In this document: piece after piece, positions 15,601 to 23,413 of the stretch | Layout of the letters: each line of letters begins with the position of its first letter | How positions within the stretch are numbered: the stretch's first letter is position 1 | DNA from: Thiomargarita sp. | Lineage (GTDB): Bacteria; Pseudomonadota; Gammaproteobacteria; Beggiatoales; Beggiatoaceae | Assembly: GCA_020720115.1 (NCBI GenBank) | Contig: DYPD01000036.1 | Location: 1-33,895, forward strand | Reading direction: 5' to 3' | DNA length: 33,895 nucleotides | Notes under the pieces: model-generated | What the model was told of the DNA's origin: nothing | The model's database searches: none | The model's input: only the letters and a program-made list of their open reading frames with translations | Program-made: the position numbers and the translations under genes

Positions 15601-17445
15601 CTGACCCTGACCGCAGGCGCGGACGCCAGCGCCGTGACCGCCGAACTCAAGGCGACTTTAGCTGCGCGTTTGCCCAATTACATGCAGCCCAGCCATCTGA
15701 GCGTGTTGGAGCGCCTGCCGCTAACGTCCAACGGCAAAATTGACCGCAAAGCCTTAGCCGCGTTAGAACCCGAAAGCCTGGCGGACAAGTATGTCGCGCC
15801 CACCTCCAGCATTGAACAACAACTGGTTGAAATTTGGCAAAATGCCCTAGAAATTGAACGCATCGGCGTGCTAGACAACTTTTTTGATTTAGGTGGAAAC
15901 TCATTACTCGGATTGCGCCTAGTCTCTGAATTACAAGCAGCGTTCAATATCAACTTTGGTATTCATGACTTATTTGAAATGTCGAATATCAGAACCCTAG
16001 CGGAGAGCATTGAACAAGGACATTGGCAATTGTCCACCCGCCAAAGCGCTATTCCAGAGCAACCGCGTGATGGCAGATTGTATCCAGTAGTGCTGGAAGT
16101 GGAAAGCTTGTTTAAGATGTTTACCGCTTTTGGCATGAATGATCAATTGTTCTGGATGCCATTTCATCTGTATGGCAAACTCGATCTGGTTGCGCTTCAG
16201 CACGCATTTGATGCGATGCTACAACGCCATGAACCGCTCAGAACCAGCCTAATTCTTGACAACGAAGAAGCTTTACAGCGCATTGAACCTTTTCAATCCC
16301 TGACAATCCCCCAGCTAGATTTCAGCACGCTGGATGCAACCCAACAGCAAGCAGAAATACTCAAGTTTTTTTCCGCAGCACGTTTCAAAACGGTCAAACC
16401 TGGTTATATGATAGACAGCGTGCTCATCAAATTAGGCAAAGAAAATCACATTTTTGCTTACTGCATCCATTATTTCAGCTTTGATGATCAGGCAATTACC
16501 CTCTTTAATCAAGAGTTCTCCACCTTATACCAAGGTTTTCATCAACAGCAACCGGTTGCATTACCTGCATTGCCAATTCAATATGCTGATTACGCCCAGT
16601 GGATAAAAGAACAGCTTACTGATACCAGCGATGAACCTGTGTATGGTGCAGAAACCTTAGCGCAATTCAAAGGCTCACAATGTCCCTGTGATTTTCCACC
16701 CAACCCAGAAAATCCACCGCAGCCAGTGATGAAGAAATTAAGCTTTGACCGCAAAACGGCACACGCCTTTGCGGTTTTGAACTCTGGCGTGCAAACCACA
16801 GAATTAATGATTTCTACTTTATTACTGCACACGCTATTGCACCGCTTGAGCGGGCAAAATCAAATCATCAGCATGGCAGACTTCAACTACAGAACCCGTA
16901 AAGAACTCAAAAGCATTCTAGGGCATTATGCGATGTCAGCCTATATCTGTACAGATTTCAGCGATGATCCCAGCTTTAATGAAATGCTCGAACGTGCTAA
17001 ACACTCCATGCGCGATTTTTATCGCAACATTTCTAATCTCAGCTATTGCAAAAAACTCCTGGATAATTTAATTTTTCATCCCGAAAGCACCGCTTTTTCG
17101 GATGTTTGTTGTTTAGCTGTGATCTATCCAGCGTTCTTTGAACCTACTTTGCCGCTGGCTGGTTTGCAATCTCAGTATGAAGAAGCCTTTCCTTACACCT
17201 TTTTCATTCATTTCTACATGCACCTAACCCACAGCAAAGATCGCTTGTTTGGCTCATTAAACTATGACCGCGCCCGTTTCAAAGCAGAAACACCGCATAC
17301 CATGATGTGTCAATTCAGGAATATCTTAAACAACGTAGCCGCTAATCCTAATCAACCCATTTCGCAGATTCCTTTGTTCTCCACTGAAGATGCCCGTTAT
17401 GTGATCCATGATTTGTCTAATGAATATACGCAATGGCAATTCTAA
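12610..17445 (+). CDS. NRPS-like enzyme: formyltransferase, partial C, A, carrier, degenerate C
   Basis: A 1611-residue non-ribosomal peptide synthetase-like protein. Residues 1-240 are a formyltransferase domain with Asn98, His100 (NYHDSLLPRYAG) and Asp136 (GIDTGDI), all intact, so it should formylate an amino group using formyl-tetrahydrofolate. Residues about 310-525 look like the C-terminal half of a condensation domain without HHxxxDG. Residues about 545-1030 are an adenylation domain (YTSGSTGTPKG, NAYGPTE, YKTGDLARW, SNGKIDRKAL). My manual alignment gives the ten-residue code DIEDIGAITK, whose acidic positions hint at a basic amino acid. A carrier domain follows with the phosphopantetheine Ser1098 (LGGNSLLG). 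The last domain, about 1165-1600, is condensation-like but has HYFSFDD in place of HHxxxDG. No thioesterase or reductase follows. Start ATG after AAGGTG. Confidence 0.9.
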   Translation: MTQATQTPSFSCFMLGETSLLMRCAEYWLAQGHSIQGIFSPDPEVIAWAKQRGLSCFTQQSTLLDALQEQSFDYLFSIVNGWVIPTEVLQLPRKAAINYHDSLLPRYAGVHSTTHALRLEEKQHGVTWHEMTAGIDTGDILQQVPVEIAPDDTALSLNLHCYAAAYTAFTELVQALIENRLKPVKQDLSQRSYYGLWHRPEAACAFNWAEPAERLDALVRSLTMGNYRNAVGLPKLSFGDQVLIPLKTKVLDQASHQPPGTLLALQEGALQVASASQDLAIYQLSSTSGEILPTAAWMQCCGVSIGAQLASPTAEQWQGLTELDAGYCRYEPYWTRQLAALTPLNLPLAEATDKPVSVQTYSAHCDAAFLTLSFAILLARLSQGDKVSLGFSYPALTQAVVGYEDYFAQRVPLNLQIDTAHTFAQARQAFQEKLEEIQAKGCYLQDLVLREPTLKGGAGLAELPAIVWLALEQKTTTADESAIWFALSGGRAHWPAAWQPLMGHFQQLLRAIAEYPDLPLAHLPLLDTQALEQLQAWHSATVDYPQNQTLVDWFEQQAAQTPDHVALRCDSENLSYAELNLKSNQLAHYLLSLSSDNADKLWAICVERSPTLLISLLAVLKAGAAYVPIDPTYPTARILAMLQDSRTPLLLTQSQLRPRLPLAELAHEYRLLCLDELSLEAQPATNPALNIAVNSLAYVIYTSGSTGTPKGVMVEHSALALHLQAILQHYQPTAADKVLQFASLSFDISLEQLFSAWLRGACVVLVKSSLMPPADLLALLQTQAVTIADVPPAYWQEMLVLESLSENLSTLRILILGGEAVPSALAQQTRDRCPALTIFNAYGPTEAAITPTLHRLPSVLPAQTSPYVSIGRARANTRVYILDAHHQPLPLGVPGELCIAGVGLARGYLNAPALTAEKFLQIELFGKTERIYKTGDLARWLPDGTLDFLGRLDHQIKLRGYRIDLGEIEATLLEHPAVQEAVAVIYSKNNQKRLIAYLTLTAGADASAVTAELKATLAARLPNYMQPSHLSVLERLPLTSNGKIDRKALAALEPESLADKYVAPTSSIEQQLVEIWQNALEIERIGVLDNFFDLGGNSLLGLRLVSELQAAFNINFGIHDLFEMSNIRTLAESIEQGHWQLSTRQSAIPEQPRDGRLYPVVLEVESLFKMFTAFGMNDQLFWMPFHLYGKLDLVALQHAFDAMLQRHEPLRTSLILDNEEALQRIEPFQSLTIPQLDFSTLDATQQQAEILKFFSAARFKTVKPGYMIDSVLIKLGKENHIFAYCIHYFSFDDQAITLFNQEFSTLYQGFHQQQPVALPALPIQYADYAQWIKEQLTDTSDEPVYGAETLAQFKGSQCPCDFPPNPENPPQPVMKKLSFDRKTAHAFAVLNSGVQTTELMISTLLLHTLLHRLSGQNQIISMADFNYRTRKELKSILGHYAMSAYICTDFSDDPSFNEMLERAKHSMRDFYRNISNLSYCKKLLDNLIFHPESTAFSDVCCLAVIYPAFFEPTLPLAGLQSQYEEAFPYTFFIHFYMHLTHSKDRLFGSLNYDRARFKAETPHTMMCQFRNILNNVAANPNQPISQIPLFSTEDARYVIHDLSNEYTQWQF

Positions 17446-17460
17446 TGAAATAACCGCCTG

Positions 17461-17493
17461 GTAGGGTGCGTTAGCGATAGCGCCATACGCATC
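17461..17493. repeat. Fragment of a GTAGGGTGCGTTAG-type intergenic repeat
   Basis: The segment begins GTAGGGTGCGTTAGCGATAG and ends with a diverged inverted arm (CCATACGCATC). Its look is that of the short dispersed repeats with GGTGCGTTA arms common in some filamentous bacteria. Only one copy is seen here. Confidence 0.45.
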
Positions 17494-17512
17494 AACTTAA
17501 GCTCTCACCATT

Positions 17513-17872
17513 TTATCCCTTATGATGCCTGCGACGCGGACGGGCAGCTGAGTTGTGAAGTAATTGCGCCGTATTTGGGTGTTTTTTACGTTTGTTGAGC
17601 GAGCAGCCATGAGAGAAATAAGTACACAACTCATCCAGAAATACGATTAATTCCTCTTTATTATTAACCGCTTTTGCAAATCGTGCAGCTGGGTCTTTGA
17701 TGAGTTGTGTTGCTTTAACTAAACTACGATTTTCATTATTCCATGAACCAGATAGTATTATCCACTGTTGAATTAAAACAATAAGTAATTTGACATAAAA
17801 TTCACTTAAAACTCTGTCTTTAATGCTTATCAAAAAGTCAGCGAAGAAATTTTTGCACTTTGGATATGCGCA
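17513..17872 (-). pseudogene. C-terminal remnant of an IS4-like transposase
   Basis: The - strand frame is open from 17872 to 17513 (about 119 codons) without a convincing start; the only start-like codon is TTG at 17833. The translation has the pattern I know from the C-terminus of IS4-family DDE transposases: RVLSEFYVKLL, VLIQQWIILSGSW, NRSLVKATQLI, and near the end the GCSLNKRKKHPNTAQLL signature. The catalytic DDE core is absent because a stop codon lies just upstream (complement of 17873-17875). It is thus a leftover of an insertion at the edge of the biosynthetic cluster. No matching terminal inverted repeats were found. The family call is by eye. Confidence 0.65.
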
Positions 17873-18010
17873 CTACTTAACCTTAATACCTGTTGAGCAG
17901 CAGCAGCAGGTGTTGAAAATCAGCAGGTTTTGATGTTGCGTACATCACAAAGGCAGCTTAACTTCTTTAAGCTTTAGTAACTTAGCTGTGCATAATTGCT
18001 TTTTTAAGGC

Positions 18011-18025
18011 TGGCATATAATATGC
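18011..18025 (+). promoter_or_regulatory. Sigma-54-type promoter upstream of the pilin gene
   Basis: TGGCATATAATATGC has the sigma-54 hallmark GG-N10-GC and sits just after an A/T-rich stretch. Pilin genes of many gammaproteobacteria are transcribed by sigma-54 with PilR. It would give a leader of about 165 bases before the pilin ATG. The -12 half (ATGC rather than TTGC) is imperfect. No other clear feature was found in 17873-18202. Confidence 0.5.
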
Positions 18026-18202
18026 GCCGAGGATGTGATACTAAAAATAGAGATTTTTTAGCTGTACTGGAAAATAAGGTTTGATAAACTCAAATTGTGA
18101 GCTGTTTCAGCACATATAAATTTTGAGTTTTGCATTAACCTATGAGTCGTTTCGGTGCAGCCTGTTTTGTAAATAATCAGCGTATATTCAAAGGGATAAA
18201 AT

Positions 18203-18649
18203 ATGAAAACCAGAGTTTCTAACACCCAAACAGGTTTTACCATTGTTGAATTGATGATCGTCGTTGCGGTCATTGGCGTTTTGGCAACTATTGCCTTGCC
18301 CATTTATAACGACTATATCAATCGTGGTAAAGTGTCTGAAGCCGTTCAGCTTTTGGCTGGATTGCGCATTCCTATGCAGGAGTTTTATTTATCGAGGGGA
18401 GTCTGGCCTACTGTAGATCAGATCGGCGGGAAATCTGCGGGGAAGTACACCAGCCTCATTACTTCTTCAACTGATCCTAACAATCTCTACGTTGAAGCAG
18501 AAATGCGCGGTGCAGCAAACTCCCCGCTGGGCGGTAAAAAAGTTCGTATGCTGTATTTTCAAACGGGTAAAGATTGGAATTGGGACTGCACTATAGCGGG
18601 CGTAACCAATCCTATTGGTGTTCAATATTTACCTTCTTCTTGTAAATAA
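18203..18649 (+). CDS. Type IV major pilin-like protein
   Basis: A 148-residue prepilin. The leader is 11 residues long (MKTRVSNTQTG) and is cut by prepilin peptidase before Phe in G-FTIVELMIVVAVIGVLATIALP; the conserved Glu at mature position 5 is present, followed by the hydrophobic helix that packs in the pilus core. A C-terminal Cys pair (WDC and PSSC) makes the usual D-loop. The length and D-region fit PilA-type major pilins of gammaproteobacteria, but a minor pilin is possible because no pil assembly genes lie nearby. A sigma-54-like site lies upstream. The gene converges on the cyclase gene with only 8 bp between the stops and no clear terminator. Confidence 0.92.
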   Translation: MKTRVSNTQTGFTIVELMIVVAVIGVLATIALPIYNDYINRGKVSEAVQLLAGLRIPMQEFYLSRGVWPTVDQIGGKSAGKYTSLITSSTDPNNLYVEAEMRGAANSPLGGKKVRMLYFQTGKDWNWDCTIAGVTNPIGVQYLPSSCK

Positions 18650-18657
18650 AAGCCGCC

Positions 18658-20883
18658 TTATTTACTGGTATGCGTAAACACGCCATCCCAGTTTGTGCTT
18701 GGCGGGCTTTGTTGAAAATGGCGGCTGCGCTCCAAGTAAATGTTATAGAGTTTGCGCTCAGGATAAGCTTGTGCTAAGGCTGCAAACTCTTGCGTTGCTG
18801 CCTCCCAAGCTTGTTCGCGGTAGTGCTGCAAGGCTTGTTCGTAATTTTCTATTTCTTGCCTCGTTGCCGCACTGATGTTGGCTTTATCACCTAGCGGCTC
18901 ATAAATCTTGATGGGCAAATCTTTGCCCTTCACTCGCACTCTATCTAATTCGCGGTAAACATATTCGGGCACAGCCGCACGGGTGCTTTCACTGACAATA
19001 ATCTGTACGCCGTATTGTTTCGTCAGTCCTTCTAAACGCGAGCCTAGATTTACTGCATCGCCCAATACTGTGTAAGCCATGCGAAATTCTGATCCCATGT
19101 TGCCTACGCTCATCACGCCAGTATTTAAGCCCACGCCAATTTTAACTTCAGGCCAGCCTTGTTGAGCGAAGAGCGGCTGCATGGCTTCGAGTTTTTCAAT
19201 CATTTTCAATCCGGCATCCAAAGCACGACGGGCGTGTTGTGCGTCAGCCAAGGGCGCTCCCCAAAATGCCATAATCGCATCGCCCATGTACTTATCAATG
19301 GTACCGCGGTGGTCATGAATGATATAGGTCATGGGTGTGAGAAAGGTGTTCATCAAGCGCGACAGTTGTTTAGGCTCAAGCCCTTCAGAAATAGAGGTGA
19401 AACCGCGCACGTCAGAAAATAACACAGTCATTTCGCGGCTATCGCCTTCCATAGAAAAATCGGCGTGAGGATTTTCACTCATTTCGTTGACCAATTGCGG
19501 CGGCACATATTGCCCAAATAAACTGGTCAATTGGCGTTTGTTGCGTGATTCGACAAAATATCCGTAGGCAAGATTAAAGAAAAACAACGCTGTGAGCATT
19601 AACATCGTCGGTGCGAGGGGGATAATGAGTTGATATTGTTGCCAAATCACTAAATTTACCCAAAACAGCAGCACACTGAATAAAAATGCTAAAGACGCAG
19701 TCCACAGCGGCGTGAGCAACAGCATCAGGGTAATCATAAACAAGCCACTGAGCAGCACTTGATAGAGTTCCCAATGTTCCTGATCCTTGTGCAAGATGTG
19801 CCCGTCCATAATACCGGTAATCAAATTGGCGTGAATCTCCGCCCCTGGATACACCTCTTGTACGGGGGTTGCGCGTAAGTCAAACAAACCTTTTGCTGTA
19901 GTGCCCAACAACACGATAGCGCCGTTTAAGAGTGCGGGATCAGCTTCGCGGAAAATCACGTCAACCGCAGAAACATAAGGAAAACTGCCGCTTTTGCCCT
20001 GATAGGGAATGAGTGCTTGTAAATGCGGATCAAGCGGAATATGGCGTGTCCCTAAACGCAATCCAGTTAAGTGCTGTACGCCTTGCGGGGAACTTAGGTC
20101 TAAGGTTAAGGGTTCGTTGAGCACAAAACGCGCAATTGCCAGCGACAAAGACTGGTAAAGCTTGTTGTCGTAACCATACAGCAGAGGCACATGGCGGGTG
20201 AGACCGTCATTATCTGGATAAGAATTAAAATGTCCGGCACTCATGCTGGCGTTGGCGAGTATGTGCAAATTACCCGCATAGCCAAGTGCTTGATAGGGTT
20301 GTGAAAAACTGTTTTCCAAGGCGGACAGCGGAAAGTCAGCAGGCGGCAACTGTCCGCTGGTACTATTCTCCGCATCTAGCCAAGTGTAGCCCATGACCAC
20401 GCGACGGTTGCGCAAACTCTTGGCAAAACGCTGATCGAAATCCAAATTGCTGCGCATGTCTTGCAACACATGCAGAAAATCCTGGTTATCTTTGAGTTGC
20501 TCTTGTGCCAAATATTCCAGGGTGCTCAAACCAGAGCTGATGTCCGGTTCGGCAAACACAGCATCAAAACCTAAGATATTGATTTTATAGTGATCAAACA
20601 AAGAGTCTACCAGGTCGCCCAGCGAACTGCGCCGCCAGGGCCAGCGTCCCAATACCTTCAGACTTTTTTCATCAATGTCCACAATCACCACACGCCTATC
20701 GAACGCGGGCGGTTGCTGCTTTAACAAAATGTTCAAGCGGGCGTCGTAGGTCAAAAGCTCCAGCGCGTCAATCCCGCTCCAACGCAGATAATTCAGCGCA
20801 TGTGCCAGGAAAAACGCCATAATCAACAAGCTGACCAGGGTGCGGAAAAAATGCCGAGCAATGGCATTCCAGAGTTTTTGCAT
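18658..20883 (-). CDS. CHASE2-domain class III adenylate cyclase
   Basis: A 741-residue membrane sensor. An N-terminal membrane helix (about 15-30) is followed by a periplasmic CHASE2 sensor domain (about 35-365), three membrane helices (about 370-455) and a class III nucleotide cyclase domain (about 470-660). The cyclase has both metal-binding Asp (LFSDVRGFT and DKYMGDAIMAF), the Lys/Asp pair expected for ATP (DKYMGD, VLGDAVN) and the transition-state Asn and Arg (NLGSRLE). It should convert ATP to cAMP in response to a periplasmic signal. The last 80 residues form a helical tail often seen in this family. The gene is the second of a - strand pair with the SDR at 20955-21659, 71 bp upstream of it. 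The signal is unknown. Confidence 0.93.
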   Translation of the reverse strand: MQKLWNAIARHFFRTLVSLLIMAFFLAHALNYLRWSGIDALELLTYDARLNILLKQQPPAFDRRVVIVDIDEKSLKVLGRWPWRRSSLGDLVDSLFDHYKINILGFDAVFAEPDISSGLSTLEYLAQEQLKDNQDFLHVLQDMRSNLDFDQRFAKSLRNRRVVMGYTWLDAENSTSGQLPPADFPLSALENSFSQPYQALGYAGNLHILANASMSAGHFNSYPDNDGLTRHVPLLYGYDNKLYQSLSLAIARFVLNEPLTLDLSSPQGVQHLTGLRLGTRHIPLDPHLQALIPYQGKSGSFPYVSAVDVIFREADPALLNGAIVLLGTTAKGLFDLRATPVQEVYPGAEIHANLITGIMDGHILHKDQEHWELYQVLLSGLFMITLMLLLTPLWTASLAFLFSVLLFWVNLVIWQQYQLIIPLAPTMLMLTALFFFNLAYGYFVESRNKRQLTSLFGQYVPPQLVNEMSENPHADFSMEGDSREMTVLFSDVRGFTSISEGLEPKQLSRLMNTFLTPMTYIIHDHRGTIDKYMGDAIMAFWGAPLADAQHARRALDAGLKMIEKLEAMQPLFAQQGWPEVKIGVGLNTGVMSVGNMGSEFRMAYTVLGDAVNLGSRLEGLTKQYGVQIIVSESTRAAVPEYVYRELDRVRVKGKDLPIKIYEPLGDKANISAATRQEIENYEQALQHYREQAWEAATQEFAALAQAYPERKLYNIYLERSRHFQQSPPSTNWDGVFTHTSK

Positions 20884-20954
20884 GTTAAATACCTAACTGA
20901 ATTTCCTAAACGAGAGGCGCAGGGTGGCAGCAACAATGACGAGCAGTTTTGTGC

Positions 20955-21659
20955 TTAAGTCAAGCCATACACGGGTAAGCCCACGCCATGTATAGCGCGG
21001 GCGGCGGGAGAGGCGAGAAACAAAATGGCATTGGCGATGTCTTGCGGCGCAACCCATTGGGAAAAATCCGCATCTGGCATGTCTGCTCGGTTAGCCGGAG
21101 TGTCTAGGGTGCCGGGTAAAATGCAATTGACGTTAATGCCCTGGTTTTTGACTTCCGCTGATAGGCTTTCGGTCAAGCGCAACACCGCTGTTTTGGAGAT
21201 TACATAAGGCACCATCTTAGCTTTGCCCGCCAGCGCTACGCGGGCGGCGATATTGACGATTTTGCCTTGGCGACGCGATAACATATGGGGTGTAACGGCA
21301 CGACACATGAGAAAAGCGGATTTGGCGTTCATATTAAGCATCAGCTCCCAAGTGTCCAAATCGGTTTCGTGTAGCAGAGCGCCCATGCGAAAACCACCAG
21401 CGACATTGACCAACACATCCAGATGCGAGAAAGTTTGAATCGCTCGTTCAATGGCTGCTTGCACTTCTTTCTCGTTGGTTAAATCGGCAGCGCAGGGCAA
21501 GCAATGTTCCCATTGTGCATAGACTTTTTCCAGGTTTTCCTGATGTAAATCAATCAGTACCAGCTTGGCGCCGGCTTGCCTAAAGGCTTGGCTAACGACT
21601 TGTCCTAAACTGCCAGCCGCGCCCGTGATAACCACAACTTGTCCACTAAAATCAAACAT
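20955..21659 (-). CDS. SDR-family oxidoreductase
   Basis: A 234-residue short-chain dehydrogenase/reductase with the cofactor motif TGAAGSLG (13-20), NVAGG in place of NNAG, and the active-site YVISK with both Tyr and Lys. The position of the catalytic Ser is Ala (NIAARVALAG); related SDRs with a GAR or AAR motif here exist, so this is a subgroup trait and not clear decay. The C-terminus lacks the usual DGG segment and ends GLPVYGLT. The start is ATG at 21659 with AAAGGAGTG just upstream. It is divergent from the kinase-like gene. The substrate is unknown; nothing ties it to the cluster at the left of the window. Confidence 0.9.
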   Translation of the reverse strand: MFDFSGQVVVITGAAGSLGQVVSQAFRQAGAKLVLIDLHQENLEKVYAQWEHCLPCAADLTNEKEVQAAIERAIQTFSHLDVLVNVAGGFRMGALLHETDLDTWELMLNMNAKSAFLMCRAVTPHMLSRRQGKIVNIAARVALAGKAKMVPYVISKTAVLRLTESLSAEVKNQGINVNCILPGTLDTPANRADMPDADFSQWVAPQDIANAILFLASPAARAIHGVGLPVYGLT

Positions 21660-21718
21660 GACTCACTCCTTTATATGTATGTGACTTTTTTGTTACCAAT
21701 GACCGAGACCCTAGCATC

Positions 21719-23404
21719 ATGCAGACTCAAACTTTATTTATTCAGGGCGGGCAAGCCGTCCACTTAAGTGACCAGGATTTCATCGCACAAGGCGGCGAAG
21801 GGTGTTTGTATATGCAGGGTGCATGGGTCTACAAGATTTACACCAATCCGCAACAGATGCCGCCCGCCGCGAAGATTCAGGAATTAAGGGTGCTGTCGCG
21901 CCCCAACCTTATTGTGCCGGATGCGCTCTTGCTGGATACGCAACAGCAGCCGGTTGGCATACGCATGGCGCATGTGCCTGACAGCGTGGCGCTACCGCGT
22001 TTGTTTACCAATGATTATCGCCACGCACAACGCATTGATAATGCTAAAATTTTGTGCTTATTGCAGATCATGCAAGAGAGCATTGCCTTTATTCATGCAC
22101 AAGGCTGTTTGTTGGTAGACGGCAACGAAATGAACTATCTGCTGGATAAGCAGCACACGCAAGTTTATTTCATTGATACTGACTCTTACCAAACGCCGAG
22201 TTTTCCCGCTACCGCCATCATGCCCAGTATCCGCGATTATCATACGCCAGGATTTTCCACGCTGAGCGATTGGTTTGCTTTTGCCATCGTTGCCTGTCAA
22301 TTATTGATCGGCATTCATCCCTACAAAGGCAAGCATCCACAGTTTAACAAGCAAGATTTAGCCGCACGGATGCGCGCTAATATGTCCATTTTTAATCCGC
22401 AAGTGTCGCTGCCCGCTGCCGCCCGTGATTTTAGCTTGATTCCCCCAGCCTGGCGCGATTGGTTCGAGCGCCTATTTGAACAGGGTGAGCGTCAGCCCCC
22501 ACCGCCGCTTGGCACCGCCCACCAGGTTGCGCAGCCCGCCGCGCCCGTGCTGCAAAGTTCTCGCGGCTTGCAAATTCAACTGCTACGCACCTTTAACGCC
22601 CCCATTCACGGCTGCCAGAGTTATCAAGGACATATCACAGTGTTTGCCGGACAGCAGGCGCATTTGGAAGACGGTACTCAGATTCAGCTACCTGATATTT
22701 ATCAGATTTTTCATGCAGAACTCAGTATGCAGCCGATCCTAGCCAGCTTGGTAAACCAACAACTGCAACTGCATAATCTACACAGCAAAACGGATTTGAA
22801 GTTGCCGCTGAAGGCTGAAAAGCTATTGCTGGCAGACAACCACCTGTTTTGCGTCAACCAGGATAAAGTGACCGGCATCAAATTACACGAATTAAAACAG
22901 ACCTGCGTTGCCGCACCAGGCGCAAGCTGGCACATTCTGCCCAAAGCGCACCAAGTGCTAAACGGCATACTGTACCAAAACGTGCTGGGCGAACCCTATG
23001 TGCTCGTTCCCTACCAAGCGCAAGCCTGCGCCCTGCTACCCGTGCCGGAACTACAGGGTTATCAAGTGCTGGACGGCAAATACGAAGCAGGCGTAGCCAT
23101 GCTGTTGGGCTATCGGCAGGGGCGTTATGCGCTGCTGTGCTTGCGTTTTAGTGAAAACTTCCAGCATTATCAAGCAGATATTATGCAAGATGTAGAACAA
23201 GCCCAGGTGAATTTCGTTGCCTTGGATAATGGCGTGGTGGTGCAGTTGTTACAAGAGGGCGAGTTACAAGTGCTACACCGCAGCCAGGCAGGGCGCCGTG
23301 TAGTGAAAGACGCCGCCATTCGTAGCGATATGCGCCTGTGCAAAAATGGCACGCAAGTCCTAGCCTATCAAGGCGAACGTCTGTACGCCCTGCGTTTGAG
23401 TTAA
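21719..23404 (+). CDS. Atypical protein kinase-like protein with C-terminal beta-rich region
   Basis: A 561-residue protein. The first ~255 residues are a protein kinase-like domain: a glycine-rich loop GGEGCLY (25-31), ATP-binding Lys39 (VYKIY), a catalytic loop VDGNEMN with Asp134 and Asn139, and a metal motif DTD at 153-155 (FIDTDSYQ) in place of DFG. This form resembles the kinases found with vWA and PP2C proteins in TerY-type groups, but neither partner is visible here. Residues about 280-561 form a repetitive strand-rich region (for example LLADNHLFCVNQDKVTGIKL) that could be a propeller-like domain; I recognise no family. The start has no good Shine-Dalgarno. It converges with the Uma2 gene. 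Confidence 0.8.
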   Translation: MQTQTLFIQGGQAVHLSDQDFIAQGGEGCLYMQGAWVYKIYTNPQQMPPAAKIQELRVLSRPNLIVPDALLLDTQQQPVGIRMAHVPDSVALPRLFTNDYRHAQRIDNAKILCLLQIMQESIAFIHAQGCLLVDGNEMNYLLDKQHTQVYFIDTDSYQTPSFPATAIMPSIRDYHTPGFSTLSDWFAFAIVACQLLIGIHPYKGKHPQFNKQDLAARMRANMSIFNPQVSLPAAARDFSLIPPAWRDWFERLFEQGERQPPPPLGTAHQVAQPAAPVLQSSRGLQIQLLRTFNAPIHGCQSYQGHITVFAGQQAHLEDGTQIQLPDIYQIFHAELSMQPILASLVNQQLQLHNLHSKTDLKLPLKAEKLLLADNHLFCVNQDKVTGIKLHELKQTCVAAPGASWHILPKAHQVLNGILYQNVLGEPYVLVPYQAQACALLPVPELQGYQVLDGKYEAGVAMLLGYRQGRYALLCLRFSENFQHYQADIMQDVEQAQVNFVALDNGVVVQLLQEGELQVLHRSQAGRRVVKDAAIRSDMRLCKNGTQVLAYQGERLYALRLS

Positions 23405-23413
23405 TTCATTGAG

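Noticed and set aside
17889-17935. GCAGCAGCAGCAGG tract as a microsatellite or CRISPR-like repeat
   Set aside because: Too short, no spacers and no regular period.
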